DNA of 64,000 nt from Macrothele yani (Eukaryota > Arthropoda > Arachnida > Araneae > Macrothelidae): contig CM077025.1 in NCBI GenBank assembly GCA_039090855.1, positions 99,552,489 through 99,616,488 on the forward strand, written 5' to 3'. The notes under the pieces are model-generated. The model saw only the letters and a list, made by a program, of their open reading frames with translations, was not told where the DNA came from and made no database searches. Shown one piece after another: positions 1-12,146 of the stretch (the stretch's first letter is position 1; every line of letters begins with the position of its first letter). Both the position numbers and the translations under genes were made by a program.

Positions 1-509
1 AGTCAAGATTATGAAGAGGTTGACCGCCGCGATTCATAGTGGGAAGAGTCTTCAATTAGAATGTTGAGCCTCCTTCAACAATTAGCGAAGAAGGGGAAAG
101 AACGGTGTTTATTAAGAACGCTCTCAGCTTTGAACTGAAGCCAACACTAAAACGTTCCGCATTTAAATAACAGAAAAAAATGTGTAGTTCACATAGTTAT
201 AGTTTTACTGCCGAGTCAACGAGAATTGCCGACGTTGTTGAACTTCTGCATCAGACTAGCAGTGAATCCCTGTAGAGACATGAGCTGCCAGCCGGCAGCA
301 CGCGCACGGATATCTAAGGCGAGCCATGAGGCAACGTCTCATTTTGATTGGCCCTATCATCTCGTTTCACTTTAAACTATATAGCGGCGTGGCTTCTGAC
401 TTCCTTTGCCGAACATAATATTTTAAAGTGGGCCCCACACCAATTATCATAAAGAAAAGGATTTCCCCGTGTGAATAGGAAGGCTAGGAAAATATATATA
501 TATATATGG
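1..509. other. Unassigned non-coding sequence
   Basis: No convincing coding region or recognisable element was seen. A short (AT)n tract lies at about 492-507, just ahead of the LINE leader. Some of this sequence may be an unrecognised repeat. Confidence 0.4.
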
Positions 510-662
510 GATGTAAGGTCAGGTGATGCGTAACATCACAGCCTCTCCTTGACAAATGTCAACCCTGCCTTCTCGTGGTGCATCCTGTTCCCACTAAAGG
601 GGCTCTGATGACCGCCAATAGCGGTATGACTATACAATCGGGATTAGAGGAAATGCTATCCC

Positions 663-894
663 TGCCGCCTCAGTGGCGCAGTGGTCTAAGGCGTTGGCCT
701 CTGATCATTCGCCCGTAAGGGGCCCGGGTTCGAATCCCGGTCAGGCATGGATGTTGTGTTTGTCTTACGGCACTGGCTCTTTCCCTTCCCTGGAACCAGT
801 GACCCAAAATTAGGGACGGGCGACTGCTTATAGCCCATTGAGTTGCTCACGGTGGTCGTTAAACCTCCATTCAAAAAAAAAAAAAAAAAAAAAA
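663..894 (+). mobile_element. tRNA-derived SINE with poly(A) tail
   Basis: The head is tRNA-like, with pol III box A near 674-693 (TGGCGCAGTGG) and box B at 727-740 (GGTTCGAATCC). It ends in a run of A at 873-894. A 13-bp direct repeat GAAATGCTATCCC flanks it at 650-662 and 895-907, as expected for a target-site duplication. Removing the SINE and one repeat restores a continuous LINE leader. The tRNA-like part has a long variable-arm-like section resembling tRNA-Leu, but the source tRNA is not certain. It is a retroposed copy rather than a working tRNA gene. Confidence 0.85.
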
Positions 895-1099
895 GAAATG
901 CTATCCCACACTCACCAACCTGCTTGGCCAGCGTGGTGAGTTATGGTCAAACCCCTCCAAAATGATTCCACAACTTAAATCTTGGCCCTCAGTCTCCGGC
1001 AGCTGGAATGTACCTGGCCAAGGCAGCGGCCAGTGCAACATGAAGGCAGAGGGTGCTAAGAATACCCGGAGGACCGGACTAGGCTGTGATCTGATGCTG

Positions 1100-3930
1100 A
1101 CCTTGGCTACGTATAATGGACGCTCCCTATCTTCTGATTCAAGGCTTCTTGAATTGGAAGAGGAACTACAAAGGATCAAGTGGGACATCATCGGGCTAAG
1201 TGAGGAAAGGAGAAGATCTCATTGAACTGAAAAGTGGACATCTCTTCTGCTATCGTGGAACAGATACTGGCAGAACTAGTGGTGTTGGATTTATAATAAA
1301 CAAGAAACTGAAGGATAAAGTTGTAGAAGTTGAAAGTTCCTCTGACAGAGCTGCACGACTCGTTATCCAACTCTCGAAAAGATACCAGGCTCAGATTATT
1401 CAAACTTATGCACCCACCACAAGTCATCCTGAAGAAGAAATTGAAGAATTTTATGAGGAAATTCGTCATCTAAATAATAAAGGTAAGCAGCACTTGAAGA
1501 TAATTATGGGAGATTTCAATGCAAAAATAGGGCAACGGCAACAGAATGAAACTTCAGTAGGTAAATTCGGTCACTGCAACAGAAACCAGCGTGGAAATAC
1601 TCTCGTTGAGTTTGCAGAGGCGGAATGGTTTTTCATCTTGAACTCCTTTTTCAAGAAAAAGCCACACAGGAAATGGACATGGAGACATCCAAATGGGACG
1701 ACAAGTGAAATTGATTTTATTATGTGTAACAAAAATTCGTTATAGAAGACTGCAGTGTGCTAAACAAGTTCAACACAGGTAGTAACCATAGATTGGTGAG
1801 ATGTAAGATGCACCTAAACACTAAACTTGAACGTGGCAAGCTCATAAGACAAACAAAATCTATTGACATAACCAACCTTAAAAAACACCATAATACCTTC
1901 AAGTTGGAACTGAAGAACAGATTCTCTGCTTTAGAAGGCATAACATTGGAAGAAGTGGATATTTCTGAAGTTAACAGAAAAGTAACCAAAGCTCTTATGG
2001 AAACAGCAACAAAATTAGCTGGGTCTAAGAACAAGTTGCATGTGAACAAATTATCAGGAAAAACCAAAATGTTGATGCAAAAAAGAAGAGAGATGAGGAC
2101 AGCTAAAGAAGATGTGACTTCCAAAGTGGAATATATAGAGCTATGCAAGACAGTAAGAAAAAGTATCACTGACGACGTAAGAAAATTCAACTGTGAACTA
2201 GTGAGGAAAGCAATTGAAAACAACCAAAGTCTAAAGATAGCAAAGGGACATCTCAGTAAGGGAAGAAAACAGATTATGGCACTGGGAAAAGAAGATGGTT
2301 CTGTAACAAGAAATAGAAGCGAAATTTTGACAAGAGTGAAAGATTTCTACTCCAAATTATATGAAAGGGATGATACATGTACTCCAGACATCATGAAAGG
2401 TACCAGTACCAGAGTTCCTCCAGTCCTCCCAGCAGAAGTTGCACATTCAATCAAGAACATGAAGCGGGGATAAGCTCCAGGAGAAGGATGGAATTACTGT
2501 AGACATCATACAAGAAGCAAGTGGAGAAATTGAAACAGTACTCGCCCAAATTTTCACTTGATGCCTTAATGAAGGGAAGATTCCTGAGGATTGGAACACC
2601 GCTACAATGATCCTGCTACATAAAAAAAGGTGACATTGAGGATCTTGGGAACTACAGACCTATCAGCCTCCTATCAGTGGTTTATAAAATCTTCACTAAA
2701 GTTCTTTCACACCGCTTGAAGGTAACACTGGACATGGCTCAACCGAGAGAACAAGCTGGATTCAGGAGTGGCTACAGCACAATAGATCATATCCACGTAC
2801 TGAGAGAACTAATTGAAAAAGCGAGGGAATATGAACTATTATTGATTATGAAAACACTTTTATCGATTATGAAAAAGCCTTTGATTCGGTGAAACCATCA
2901 GCAGTTACAATGGCTCTGAAATCCTGCGGTATTGAAGATGCATACATTAATATTATTAATAACATCTATGAAAATGCAAGTGCAAAGATTCGGCTGTTTG
3001 AAAATACAACACACATAAAAATTGGAAAGGGAGTGAGACAACGTGACACCATATCTCTAAAGCTCTTTAATGCCACATTGGAGGGTGTCTTTTCAGTTGC
3101 TGAGCTGGGAAAACAAGGGGATAAAGATTAATGGAGATTATCTAACCCACCTTCGTTTTGCTGATGACGTAGTCATTTTTGCAACTATCCCATCAGAGCT
3201 GCAGAGTATGATCCAGGAACTTGCTGACAAGAGTAAAGAAGTGGGATTAAAAATGAACTTTCAGAAGACAAAAGTGATGTTCAATGCTTTTACAAGAAAT
3301 GAAGATTTATCGATTGATGGAGAAAAGCTGGAGATAACAGGCACATACGTTTATCTTGGACAGCAGATATCAAGTGAGGGTCACATTGATGAAGAAATTA
3401 ATCGGCGTACAAAACTTGCCTGGAGAGCTTTTGGAAGAAACAGCAAAATTTTCAAGAGCAATATGCCATTATGTCTTAAAAGAAAAGTGTTTGATCAATG
3501 TATCCTTCCAGTGCTTACGTATGGTGCAGAGACATGAACCTTAACTAAAAGAGACATACAAAGGCTGCAGACAACTCAAAGTAGCATGGAGAGGTGCATG
3601 CTTGGTGTAACCAGGAGAGATAAGAAGAGGAACTCGTGGATCCGAAAAATGACAAGAGTGGAAGACATCATGATCAGAGTTAAATCCCTGAAATGGCAAT
3701 GGACTGGACATACTGCCAGAAGGACAGATCATCGATGGACAGCCGAAATTTTAGATTGAATTCCAAGGGACAGGAAAAGACCCAGAAGAAGACCACATGG
3801 GAGATGGGTGGATGAAATTAGAAAGTATGCAGGAGTTACATTGGAGGAGACTGGCACAAGACAGACCGTTGTGGAGGAAACTTGGGGAGACCTTCGTCCA
3901 GCAGTGGATTGATAATGGTTGGCAAAGATG
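1100..3930 (+). pseudogene. RTE polyprotein pseudogene (endonuclease + reverse transcriptase)
   Basis: The coding region would make a single protein that nicks target DNA and copies the element RNA. Pieces in shifting frames show the APE endonuclease (1100-1745; IIGLSEE with the catalytic glutamate, MGDFNAKIG, SEIDFIM), a linker (1757-2473), RT fingers and palm (2677-3131; [16 protein letters not shown]), the FADD catalytic box at 3157-3168, and the arginine-rich C-terminus with a GRWVDEIRK motif near 3800. At least five frame changes or stops break it (near 1200, 1745, 2473, 2890, 3130 and 3537). Family is judged from motif order and recalled RTE proteins; a relative such as RTE-X is possible. 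Confidence 0.82.
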
Positions 3931-3958
3931 ATGACGATGATATATATATATGACGTGA

Positions 3959-4225
3959 TACTGATGTGTATGTGGTATCCTGATGGTATGTCACGTGGAC
4001 GTGGCAGTTTGCAGTGTCCCAATAAGATCTTATAAAAATACCGAAGGTTATGTTGGTTTTTGAAGGATCTCCGTTTTTTGTGGTATTCGTACATAGCAAG
4101 TTAATTAACAGCACAAAGCCATGTTGTTGTTGTTGTTTTTTGTTTTTTTACGTATTTTATGCGTTTTTTCGTATTTTACGCGTAATTTACATGTCACGTA
4201 GAAAACCTTTTTTTACACATAAATT
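3959..4225. other. Non-coding, no feature seen
   Basis: AT-rich sequence between the LINE tail and the duplicated block. Nothing recognisable. Confidence 0.4.
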
Positions 4226-4230
4226 GCACA

Positions 4231-5078
4231 ACCCTGCACATGTGGAATTCATATGCATTGTGGAACACTATTTCATTTCTTGTTTCAATTTTAATGGTGT
4301 CTCATTGTAAACAAAAGAGCATTGTGGAATTAAACTGCAAGTTAATGGAACTTGTGATAAAAATTAAGCAAAACATGGAAGGTTATGCCTTGAGAAAGAA
4401 AAACATTTCTACTGAAAGTACAGATAAGTATTTAACAGTTTTTAGGTTTTAAGTGAAGTAAATAACAGCTTTTAGTTTTCTAAAAAACAGCAAAATAAAA
4501 TTATTTTTAATGTTTTGAGGGGTTTTAAAGCATTTCATTCTAGTTCAGTTTTTAAATCAAAATAATGTTTTTAAATCATTTTCTTTTTTTCATTAATTTT
4601 CACTGAATGGGCCAACAACACAAAAATTTTAATCAAAATTCATAGCACATGTGGAAGTCATGAATTGTGGAACGCTATTTCATTTCTCGTTTCAATTTTA
4701 ATGGTGTCTCATTGTAAACAAAACAGCATTGTGGAATGTTTTAAACTGCAAGTTAATGGAACTTGTGACAAAAATGAAGCAACACATGGAAAGTTATACC
4801 TTGAGAAAGAAAAAAATTCTACTGAAAGTACAGATAAGTATTTAACAGCTAAGTTAAGTTGATGGTAGTTGAGAACACGCTAAGTTACATTTTCGTAAAC
4901 TTAGCATGTTCTCAACTACCATCAACTTAACTTGGTTGTTAGTTTCGTGCATTGCCTACAGTCATTTATATAACAGCTTTTCGGTTTCCTAAAAAACAGA
5001 AAAAAAAAAAGATTTTTAAATGTTTTGAGGGGTTTTAAAGCATTTCATTCTAGTTCAGTTTTTAAATCAAAATAAACC
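4231..5078 (+). repeat. Two direct copies of a ~0.33-0.43 kb non-coding unit
   Basis: The block 4231-4565 (starting GCACATGTGGAA, ending near TTTTTAAATCAAAATAA) recurs at 4648-5078 with high similarity. It has the same internal landmarks, such as TTAATGGTGTCTCATTGTAA and AAAGTACAGATAAGTATTTA. The second copy is longer because it carries a hairpin insert at about 4848-4960. The unit has no credible protein; the short open frames in it are not conserved between copies. It may be a local tandem duplication or two insertions of one element. Confidence 0.8.
4851..4933. repeat. 36-bp-arm hairpin (fold-back insert)
   Basis: Arm 4851-4886 begins AAGTTAAGTTGATGGTAG and is the reverse complement of 4898-4933, with one mismatch and an 11-nt loop. 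It is present in only one of the two duplicated units, so it is probably a small fold-back insertion. Confidence 0.85.
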
Positions 5079-8000
5079 AGAGAAAACTCATTCCAAGAGG
5101 TAAACATTTTTTCCATTGTTATTTTTGCAAAGCCCAAACATGCAAAAAAAAAAAAGCTGCAAAGATGATTATATCAAATAACTGAACTTGCTTCAGATGT
5201 TGAAGTAAACAGTTCCGATACAAGCAATCTACTGTAAGCTAATGACTCCATACTAATCTGCAAAACTGTGTTAAGTAGTTACAGCAGTCTCCATCAGATG
5301 AGCAACACACACAAAATTTGTGATGAAGATAAATGTTGAAAAGTTTATCAATGGTTTTAAGCCAAATTCAAAAATTATTTATTGCAAAAAGGTAACAGAT
5401 TTCAATTATTTGGAAGGAGGGCGATTACTGACAAGACTGGAAAGCTTGATAAGGAATTATACACCAAAACCAGCAAAGCAAAGAAAGTCTCTCATCAGCT
5501 GTATAAAAACATTTTCACTAAGAAACAGATTGGCCAGAAAGTTTAATTAACTATATGCAAAATAGTCTTTAGATCTACTCCTCTTTTCAGGCTAAAAGAG
5601 TTGGGTGCAAAATAAAAGGCCCTTCGGAAAATTAGAAATTTTAGTCAGCGGTTGCTTTGGCTGTTTTCAAGTTTTCACCAACCCATTTGCCAAAGTCAAT
5701 ATTTTTTTTGCCAAATGTAATCTGAAGTCACCAATTTTTTTTACACTCTCCATTGGAAATTCAAGGGTTGTGCTGCAGATGGCATTCTTCGCAATTTGCA
5801 TACACACACACAAAATATTTTGGCGATGGAAAAAAGTTTTGGCAATTACCATTTTGTACTGTTATAACACTTTGGCAAAAAATTAAATTGAATTTGGCGA
5901 ATGAGTTAGCGAAAACTTAAAAAAAAGCCAGAGCAAGCACTGAAACTGGAAATATAAAAACCATACCAACATAAAGTGTTATAATAGTACAAAAACAATA
6001 GGTTGTAGATTTTTACAATTATGCAGCAAAAAATTATATTATAGATCCCAAATCCTAACAGAAAGAAATATAGACACTTATTTTCAATTTTGAATTTGTC
6101 AGTACATACAAAATTTCTAAACAAAGTATTATTGACAGGATAAATTTCAAATTAATTAAAAAAATGGGTATTATGTTTATTCTGTGGCTTGGTCCTAAAA
6201 GGGTCAGTGTAAAAAGAAATACAGATGTTGAAAAATTGCACTTTTATACTTACAGAACTTTCATCTAATAGCTATTCTCATAGAAGTTGTGCAATATTGG
6301 TTAATGGTTCATATCAAAAGATAAGAAATCCATGAATATAATCGCATTTAGAAGATTCTACATTAATTTAAAAATATCCTTGGCATCGCTGAAGCAAATT
6401 TTGACATGGCGTTCTAAAACAATCTTTGAAGATTGTTTTTGCTCTGACGTCATTAAAAAAGGTAATCTGCCATTATTTTCAGCAAAACATTTCTTTTTTC
6501 TTTTTTTTTTTTTTTTTTGCAAATTGCAAAGAATGCAATCAGCAGCTCAACCCCTGTTTACTCGTGACAGTAGTAACAGCAACATTAGAGAAAATAGGCA
6601 GATTTGGAGATGAAGTGACATTATTACTAACACAGAAATTAAAACGGAGCTGGGTACTTCTTCAGTAGAAGAAAAATAATGGAAACACATTCAGATGATT
6701 AGGCTATGTGTGTCAAATGAACGACAAAATATTACCCAAATAGATGTTAAATTCTGGTACCAGCAGTGCTCAAAATGGGCCAGTATACGCTGGTATGACA
6801 TATCGACACTTTTTTTTTTTTACCTGGCATTAACATACCAGTACTAATTTTAGTAGTGGAAACTGCAGAAATGTTTTTTATTTTTTTTTTTATTTTGACC
6901 CTGACTTATGAGAATGCGCATTCTTAAACATAGAAAACTTATGTGCCCCGTGCCCTTGAGAAATAGCTGCGTGAGAACTGTAAAGGGTAGGAGAGTGGTG
7001 TATTCATTTGGAGAGCAGTGAGACTGCTATTAATTTAAGACTGTATATTTATTCTGATTGTGAAGGTTCTAATTGCCCGACTTTCTAATTCATGAAAGTC
7101 TCTATTGGAAAGGAGCTGTCTTCTTGGCTCGGGAGCTTAAAGTTCTGGGTTAAGTCCAGCTGAATCACTAAAGATTAGCCGAGGTTTGGAAGTCTCATTA
7201 ATCTGTTGGTCCTGGGGCAGAGACTCTTAATTATAAACAAGTCTAACCCCAGTCCTCAGTGCAGCATAAATAATGCCAGCTGGAGTTCACAAACCAACCA
7301 ACTCTAATCAACCGCCATCATTTCTGGCTTATGGTGCAAAAGTATTCCACTGAATTGCCAATTACAATTTCCAACAAAAAAGCTTTTCTTTTGGGATTTT
7401 TTTTTTTTTTTTTACTTTTTCAGTTTTGGAGATTTTCTGGCAAAGATATTTTTTTTCGATGATTTTTAGCTAAATATGACCATACTGACACTTCAAAATT
7501 TGCACTTCGAGCACTGGGTACCAGGAAAATATTAAAATTGGTGATTTTTCCAAGTGGCCATTGGCCAGTGGATGGTCAAAATCTAGTGGCCACTTAACTT
7601 AAGGCTATTTCTTATTGTGCACACATTTTATCACTGCACTGTATACCTTTCATATATTTAGACATACATAAATTTAAACTTAGTAGTTACAAGGGCCTAC
7701 TGTCTATTGCCCAGTGCAATTAAATGCATAAATATAATCTTAAAAGTTTTATTTTTCTTCAACAACACCAAATTTTCTAGACAGACAAATTTTAATGTAA
7801 AAATAATTTAATCAATTTTATTTAAATTCTTCAATAAAATCTCTTTACCATAAAATTGACAGCATTGGATCGGCCAAAATATTCAAGTAATACTTTGTTG
7901 TTCCTGTGTTGTTCTCATAAATATTATGTTAAAACCACTGATAAACAGTCATAGGTATTGAGAAGATAGCAGTGACAATACAAACACATGTAGAGTTGCC

Positions 8001-8140
8001 AAATGTCCTGCTTCAATTGGATTACGTCTAGTTTTCGAACCCACTGTCAAAGAACCTTCCCTCCCCCCTCCCATAAAACGTTTGTTTAATTTTGGTAGAA
8101 TTTTAATGATTTGTCATTTTTTCCTGTTTGTTATGACCAC
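5079..8140. other. AT-rich non-coding intron/intergenic stretch
   Basis: No supported gene. A stretch at about 5826-5940 (short words around GGCAATTACC, TATAACACTT and AGCCAGAGCAA) recurs in diverged form at about 47920-48020, marking a dispersed repeat. Long T runs occur at 6497-6519 and 7389-7413. Short open frames here look random. Confidence 0.45.
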
Positions 8141-8285
8141 AAACACTCCAAGTGTTACGAATTCTCCTCAAACACTCCAAGTGTTACGAATTCTCCTCAA
8201 ACACTCCAAGTGTTACGAATTCTCCTCAAACACTCCAAGTGTTACGAATTCTCCTCAAACGCTCCAAGTGCTATGAATTCTCCTC
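8141..8285 (+). repeat. 29-bp minisatellite, five copies
   Basis: Five head-to-tail 29-bp units start at 8141, 8170, 8199, 8228 and 8257. Each contains the near-palindrome ACACTCCAAGTGT followed by an EcoRI-type GAATTC. The first four units are identical; the fifth has three changes (GCTCC, GCTATG). Confidence 0.95.
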
Positions 8286-10449
8286 AGTGATTATGGGAAT
8301 GGTTGATCCCCTACAAAGTACAGGGTGGGGAAACATCAAAGTACTACGAAAATAGAAAATCTTAATGAAATAATACTATTCAACATTTGTGCAAAGTTTA
8401 TTTTCATGTTCCCAAGATTTTTTTTAACATTAGTTCAAGATTTTTGGGATTGTTTATTGGATTTTTTAACATTGTTACATTTGATTGATATAATTTTGGT
8501 GCCTCCATGCCGTCTGCGGCCTGAAATTATTGTTTTAGCACGGATAAAAATGTTCTGTAATTTTCCAGATTTTGAAATTTTCTTACCCCAAGATACATCC
8601 CCCCCCTCTCTCTTTCTGGTTATATTCGTATTTTTCTATATTTTACTAATTATGTTCATTGTTCTTAATAGCTTCAGTATTAGTGAAAAAGAGCAACTTC
8701 ACGTTTTAAGAATGTTTTTCTAGTTTTCCAGTGAAGTGCAGCTTTTTCTATTTCTGACAGTCTGTTCTTCAAAATGAATCAGTACAGAAAGTATTTTTCC
8801 ACCTTCTGCATTTTTAAAGTCAAAATAAATTTCAAAATCGGTACTTAATCTGCCATTTCCGTGACCCATAAAATTATTAACACGGCAGAGTGAACAATGC
8901 AGAACCGATTTTTATACTTAATTTCACTGAAAAACTTGTGTTTTCCCATTCCTTAGTAACATGTTGCTTGTAAAAGGGGCAGAGAACGAATTTTTATTTT
9001 GTTTAGAGCAAAATTAATGCTCCAAAAAACTACTGCATGTGTACATGCAGGAAAAGCGCGACTCTGCCTGGAATGAAAGACGGCAGCGAAAAGTCCCGAT
9101 TTTAAACTTTCTTTTTGTAAACAAAAGAAAAAATGCTTGCCTTTTTTGTTTGTTGATAAGCAAGAAGTGCCTAAGCAATGGGAAATCATGCACTTTTAGA
9201 TAAACTAAAGTTTAAAAAACGAGCTGCTGAAGTCAGTTTATAACGTCACAGTTCAATCTAAAGCCTGGTGTTCATTCTCCTTGATATCGTTATTTTGTGC
9301 CCTAACTTAAGTGGGAAAACGAAAATGGCCAACCCCTTTCTTGAAGAGTGAATCTATAAATAGATAGCACCCACTTATTTATTGTGGAAAGGACTTTTTC
9401 ACCATGCGTGAGTTGGATGATTTGAAAATGCATTTGCTAATTAGCAGATGTGTTTTAAAAGATGCAAATAAATTCTTCAGCAATGAAAAAATAATCTGGC
9501 CAGCCACCAGTCCGTGCACATAGGCCAATTCCGAGCGTGGCGACTAAAGTAACTTTTTCTACTGGCCACTTTGTTTTATTTAGTCACAATGTGGTGAGTG
9601 GCGACCACTAATTTTAATCTTTAGTACCAGGCCATTCGTAGACTAAGATGTACACCTAGAACAAGGTGGGACTGAAAGCTGAAATCAACCATTAGTGATC
9701 AATAAAGCAACATAATAAAAGAAGATCTTGCAATGGACAGAATGGCATGGAGAAGGTTTTAATTTATCTACACCAAAAAATAAGCCCCAAAAACAGTGCT
9801 AGTACACAGGCGTGAGGTGATGGTGGCAATGGCAATGACTAACAGAAATGGAATACAAAGCCCCAAATAAAATTTGTGATATGCAGTCAAAAAGTTAGTT
9901 ACTTATTTCTTTAAATCACTTTTCATATTACTACAGAAGTTGGTCAGAATCAGATCACCCTCTTATATTGCTCGGGTTCCGATTTCTTTTAATGTAAACA
10001 GAAGTTGTTTTCTTAACACATTAGGAGCTGGCACACTGGGAAATACTGTGGGGAATATCTGAAACTATATTAAGATTTCCCCTTTATTAGAATCAAAGTA
10101 GAATTACTTTTATGTGAAACATAAGCAACTTGCATTCATGCACTGTTTTCAAACTAAGAGATATTTAAAGTTTGTACTTCTTGCAATTGGTTTAGTGTTA
10201 TACATATAAAATAACAATGAATGATAATAATAATCTAATACTTAAAAAAGTAAATTTGTAAGTCAGAGGTCAAACTTTCTATACTAACACTGGAGGGCTA
10301 AATTTGAACCTATTCTTGTCACTATTGTGCTAATTTTTGCTTCCCCCGAAACAATTTCACAAATTTCACCACTTTATGAGTTTACCCACTTCTTCATAAG
10401 TGTAACACAAAATGCAGTCAATACTTCTACATCTCACTATTACTATATA
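8286..10449. other. AT-rich non-coding stretch
   Basis: No supported coding sequence. Two short pieces here (9927-9962 and 10200-10220) reappear inside the rearranged Tc1 element that follows. A phrase around CAGTGGCC at 7545-7600 and 9540-9620 suggests further diverged repeats. Confidence 0.45.
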
Positions 10450-12141
10450 CACTCATTGTCATAAAAATCCACGCACCAAGAACGAGGCGGCGGATTAAAA
10501 TCAGATTTCAGTAGTGAGATGGTACATACCAAGGACAGAAGTGATTACACTATCACAGCAGCAGGACGATTTCCTGCGGACATACGGTACACATTCTGAT
10601 CAGCATTAGTACCGCGTCAGACCACCTCGTACTCAGACACGTGTGGTGAATTGGTCCAGCATGGAGTCAAAGAGATGTCGTATGTTATCCTGGTACAGAT
10701 TGGCCCACACTTCTTGCAAATGACGCTCTAAACCACGAACACTGGGACATGAAAAAAGCTGGCATCCCATCTGGTCCCCCATGTGCTCGATGGGTGAGAG
10801 ATCAGGCGATCTGGCAGGCTACAGAAGCATCGAAGCATGAGGTTTCTGAAAAACCCGAGCCATGTGCGAATGGGCTTTATCTTGTTGGAAAATGGCTCCA
10901 GGCCACCCCATACATATAAAATAACAATGAGAGGGTGATCTGATTCTGACCAACTTCTGTAGTAATGTGTTATCCTGGTACAGATTGGCCCACACTTCTT
11001 GCAAATGACGCTCTAAACCACGAACACTGGGACATGAAAAAAGCTGGCATCCCGTCTGGTCCCCCATGTGCTCGATGGGTGAGAGATCAGGCGATCTGGC
11101 AGGCCACAGAAGCATCGAAGCATGAGGTTTCTGAAAAACCCGAGCCATGTGCGAATGGGCTTTATCTTGTTGGAAAATGGCTCCAGGCCACCCCGCCAGG
11201 AAAGACAGTACATGGGGCAGCAGGATCTCCCTTATCTAGCGCTGAACTGTCAACGTCCCAAGTCTGGCTGTCATACGCAATAGCTCCCCAGACCATCGTA
11301 TGCCTGCAGTTCAGGACGTGAGCTGCTGTACAGTAAGGTTGGGATTGTAGCGCTCAGCTGCGGTCCTCCACACTCTGACACGGTGGTCGTCTGTTTCCAT
11401 ACAGAAGAGAGATTTGTCACTAAACACTGTACATTACCAGTTCGTAGCATTCCACATTGCTCCCTGCTGACACCATTGCAATCCATGCCGACAATGGTCA
11501 GATGTTAATGGCAGAAAACGTAAGGGCTGTCGAGAATGCAGATTTGCCTCTGCCAAACATCTCGAAATGGTTCTGGTGGACACAGGAGTCTCTTGTACAG
11601 CCGCCACATGTCTCTGGATATTGGACAAGGACGTCGTTGCATCTGTGCATGCCACTCTAACGATCCCATGGTCCTCTCAGCTGGTGGTGTGTCTGGGTCG
11701 TGTAGAACCAGTCCATCATGTCTGGATGCCTTCCCGTGTACATTGCTCCTAACACGTGTACATTGCTCCTAACACAATCGCAGCATACTGTCCGACCGGC
11801 CCAAATGGCAGCCGATTCGGAGCGCCGGCCACCCTGTCTTTCTCATCCTGATGATACAGCCTTATTCAAACTCCGTGAGTTACGCACATCTACGATGGCT
11901 CCTCGGCATGTCTATTGCTCTCCTGACTTACCATGCACTTCGGCACGAATGTTGAGTGCCCTGCGCGGCAATTTATAAGCCCCAAGGATTGCGATTGCAG
12001 CACTGGTCTTTGACGTGCAGGCAAATGGAAGTCTACAAAACTTTAATCATTTGCATGTCTGCCCTGCAAGTAGCTATTCGCCAAGTTTTGCGTTAATCGC
12101 ACGGTTTTTTCTTGATGCGCGGATGTTTATGACAATGAGTT
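10450..12141 (-). mobile_element. Tc1-like transposon A, degenerate and rearranged
   Basis: The ends are inverted repeats: CACTCATTGTCATAAAAATC at 10450 and its near reverse complement ending at about 12140, with TA at the left junction. The transposase lies on the minus strand between about 11900 and 10690 in broken frames. Visible motifs are a helix-turn-helix region, VFSDKSLF with the first catalytic Asp (about 11401-11426), QQDKAHSHMAR with the second, and SPDLSPIEHM with the catalytic Glu. A 227-bp internal duplication with a 58-bp spacer (10683-11194) disrupts it. It is not functional. Confidence 0.85.
10683..11194. repeat. 227-bp direct duplication with a templated 58-bp spacer
   Basis: Positions 10683-10909 repeat at 10968-11194 (offset 285) with very few differences. 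The spacer 10910-10967 is a patchwork: its first 21 bp match 10200-10220 in direct orientation, and the next 36 bp are the reverse complement of 9927-9962. This fits a replication-based template-switching event inside the Tc1 element. Confidence 0.88.
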
Positions 12142-12146
12142 TATAA

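Larger units (their letters stand above)
510..3958 (+). mobile_element. RTE-like non-LTR retrotransposon, decayed
   Basis: This segment reads in order as leader, apurinic endonuclease, reverse transcriptase and short C-terminal domain of an RTE/BovB-type LINE. The 5' boundary is uncertain; the leader is recognisable from about 540. The 3' end runs into a GATGATGACGATGAT-type short repeat and (AT)n at 3925-3951, which is typical of RTE tails. (AT)n also sits before the 5' end, so the insertion may have been in an AT repeat. A tRNA-derived SINE interrupts the leader at 663-894. Frameshifts and stops make it inactive. Confidence 0.8.

Noticed and set aside
674..745. Possible functional tRNA gene
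   Set aside because: The boxes are tRNA-like, but a poly(A) tail, target-site duplication and extra non-tRNA body show it is a SINE.
8082..8276. Open frame with repeated NTPSVTNSPQT
   Set aside because: It is a translation of the 29-bp minisatellite, not a protein repeat gene.
8141..8285. CRISPR-like array
   Set aside because: Units are contiguous with no unique spacers, and the genome is eukaryotic.
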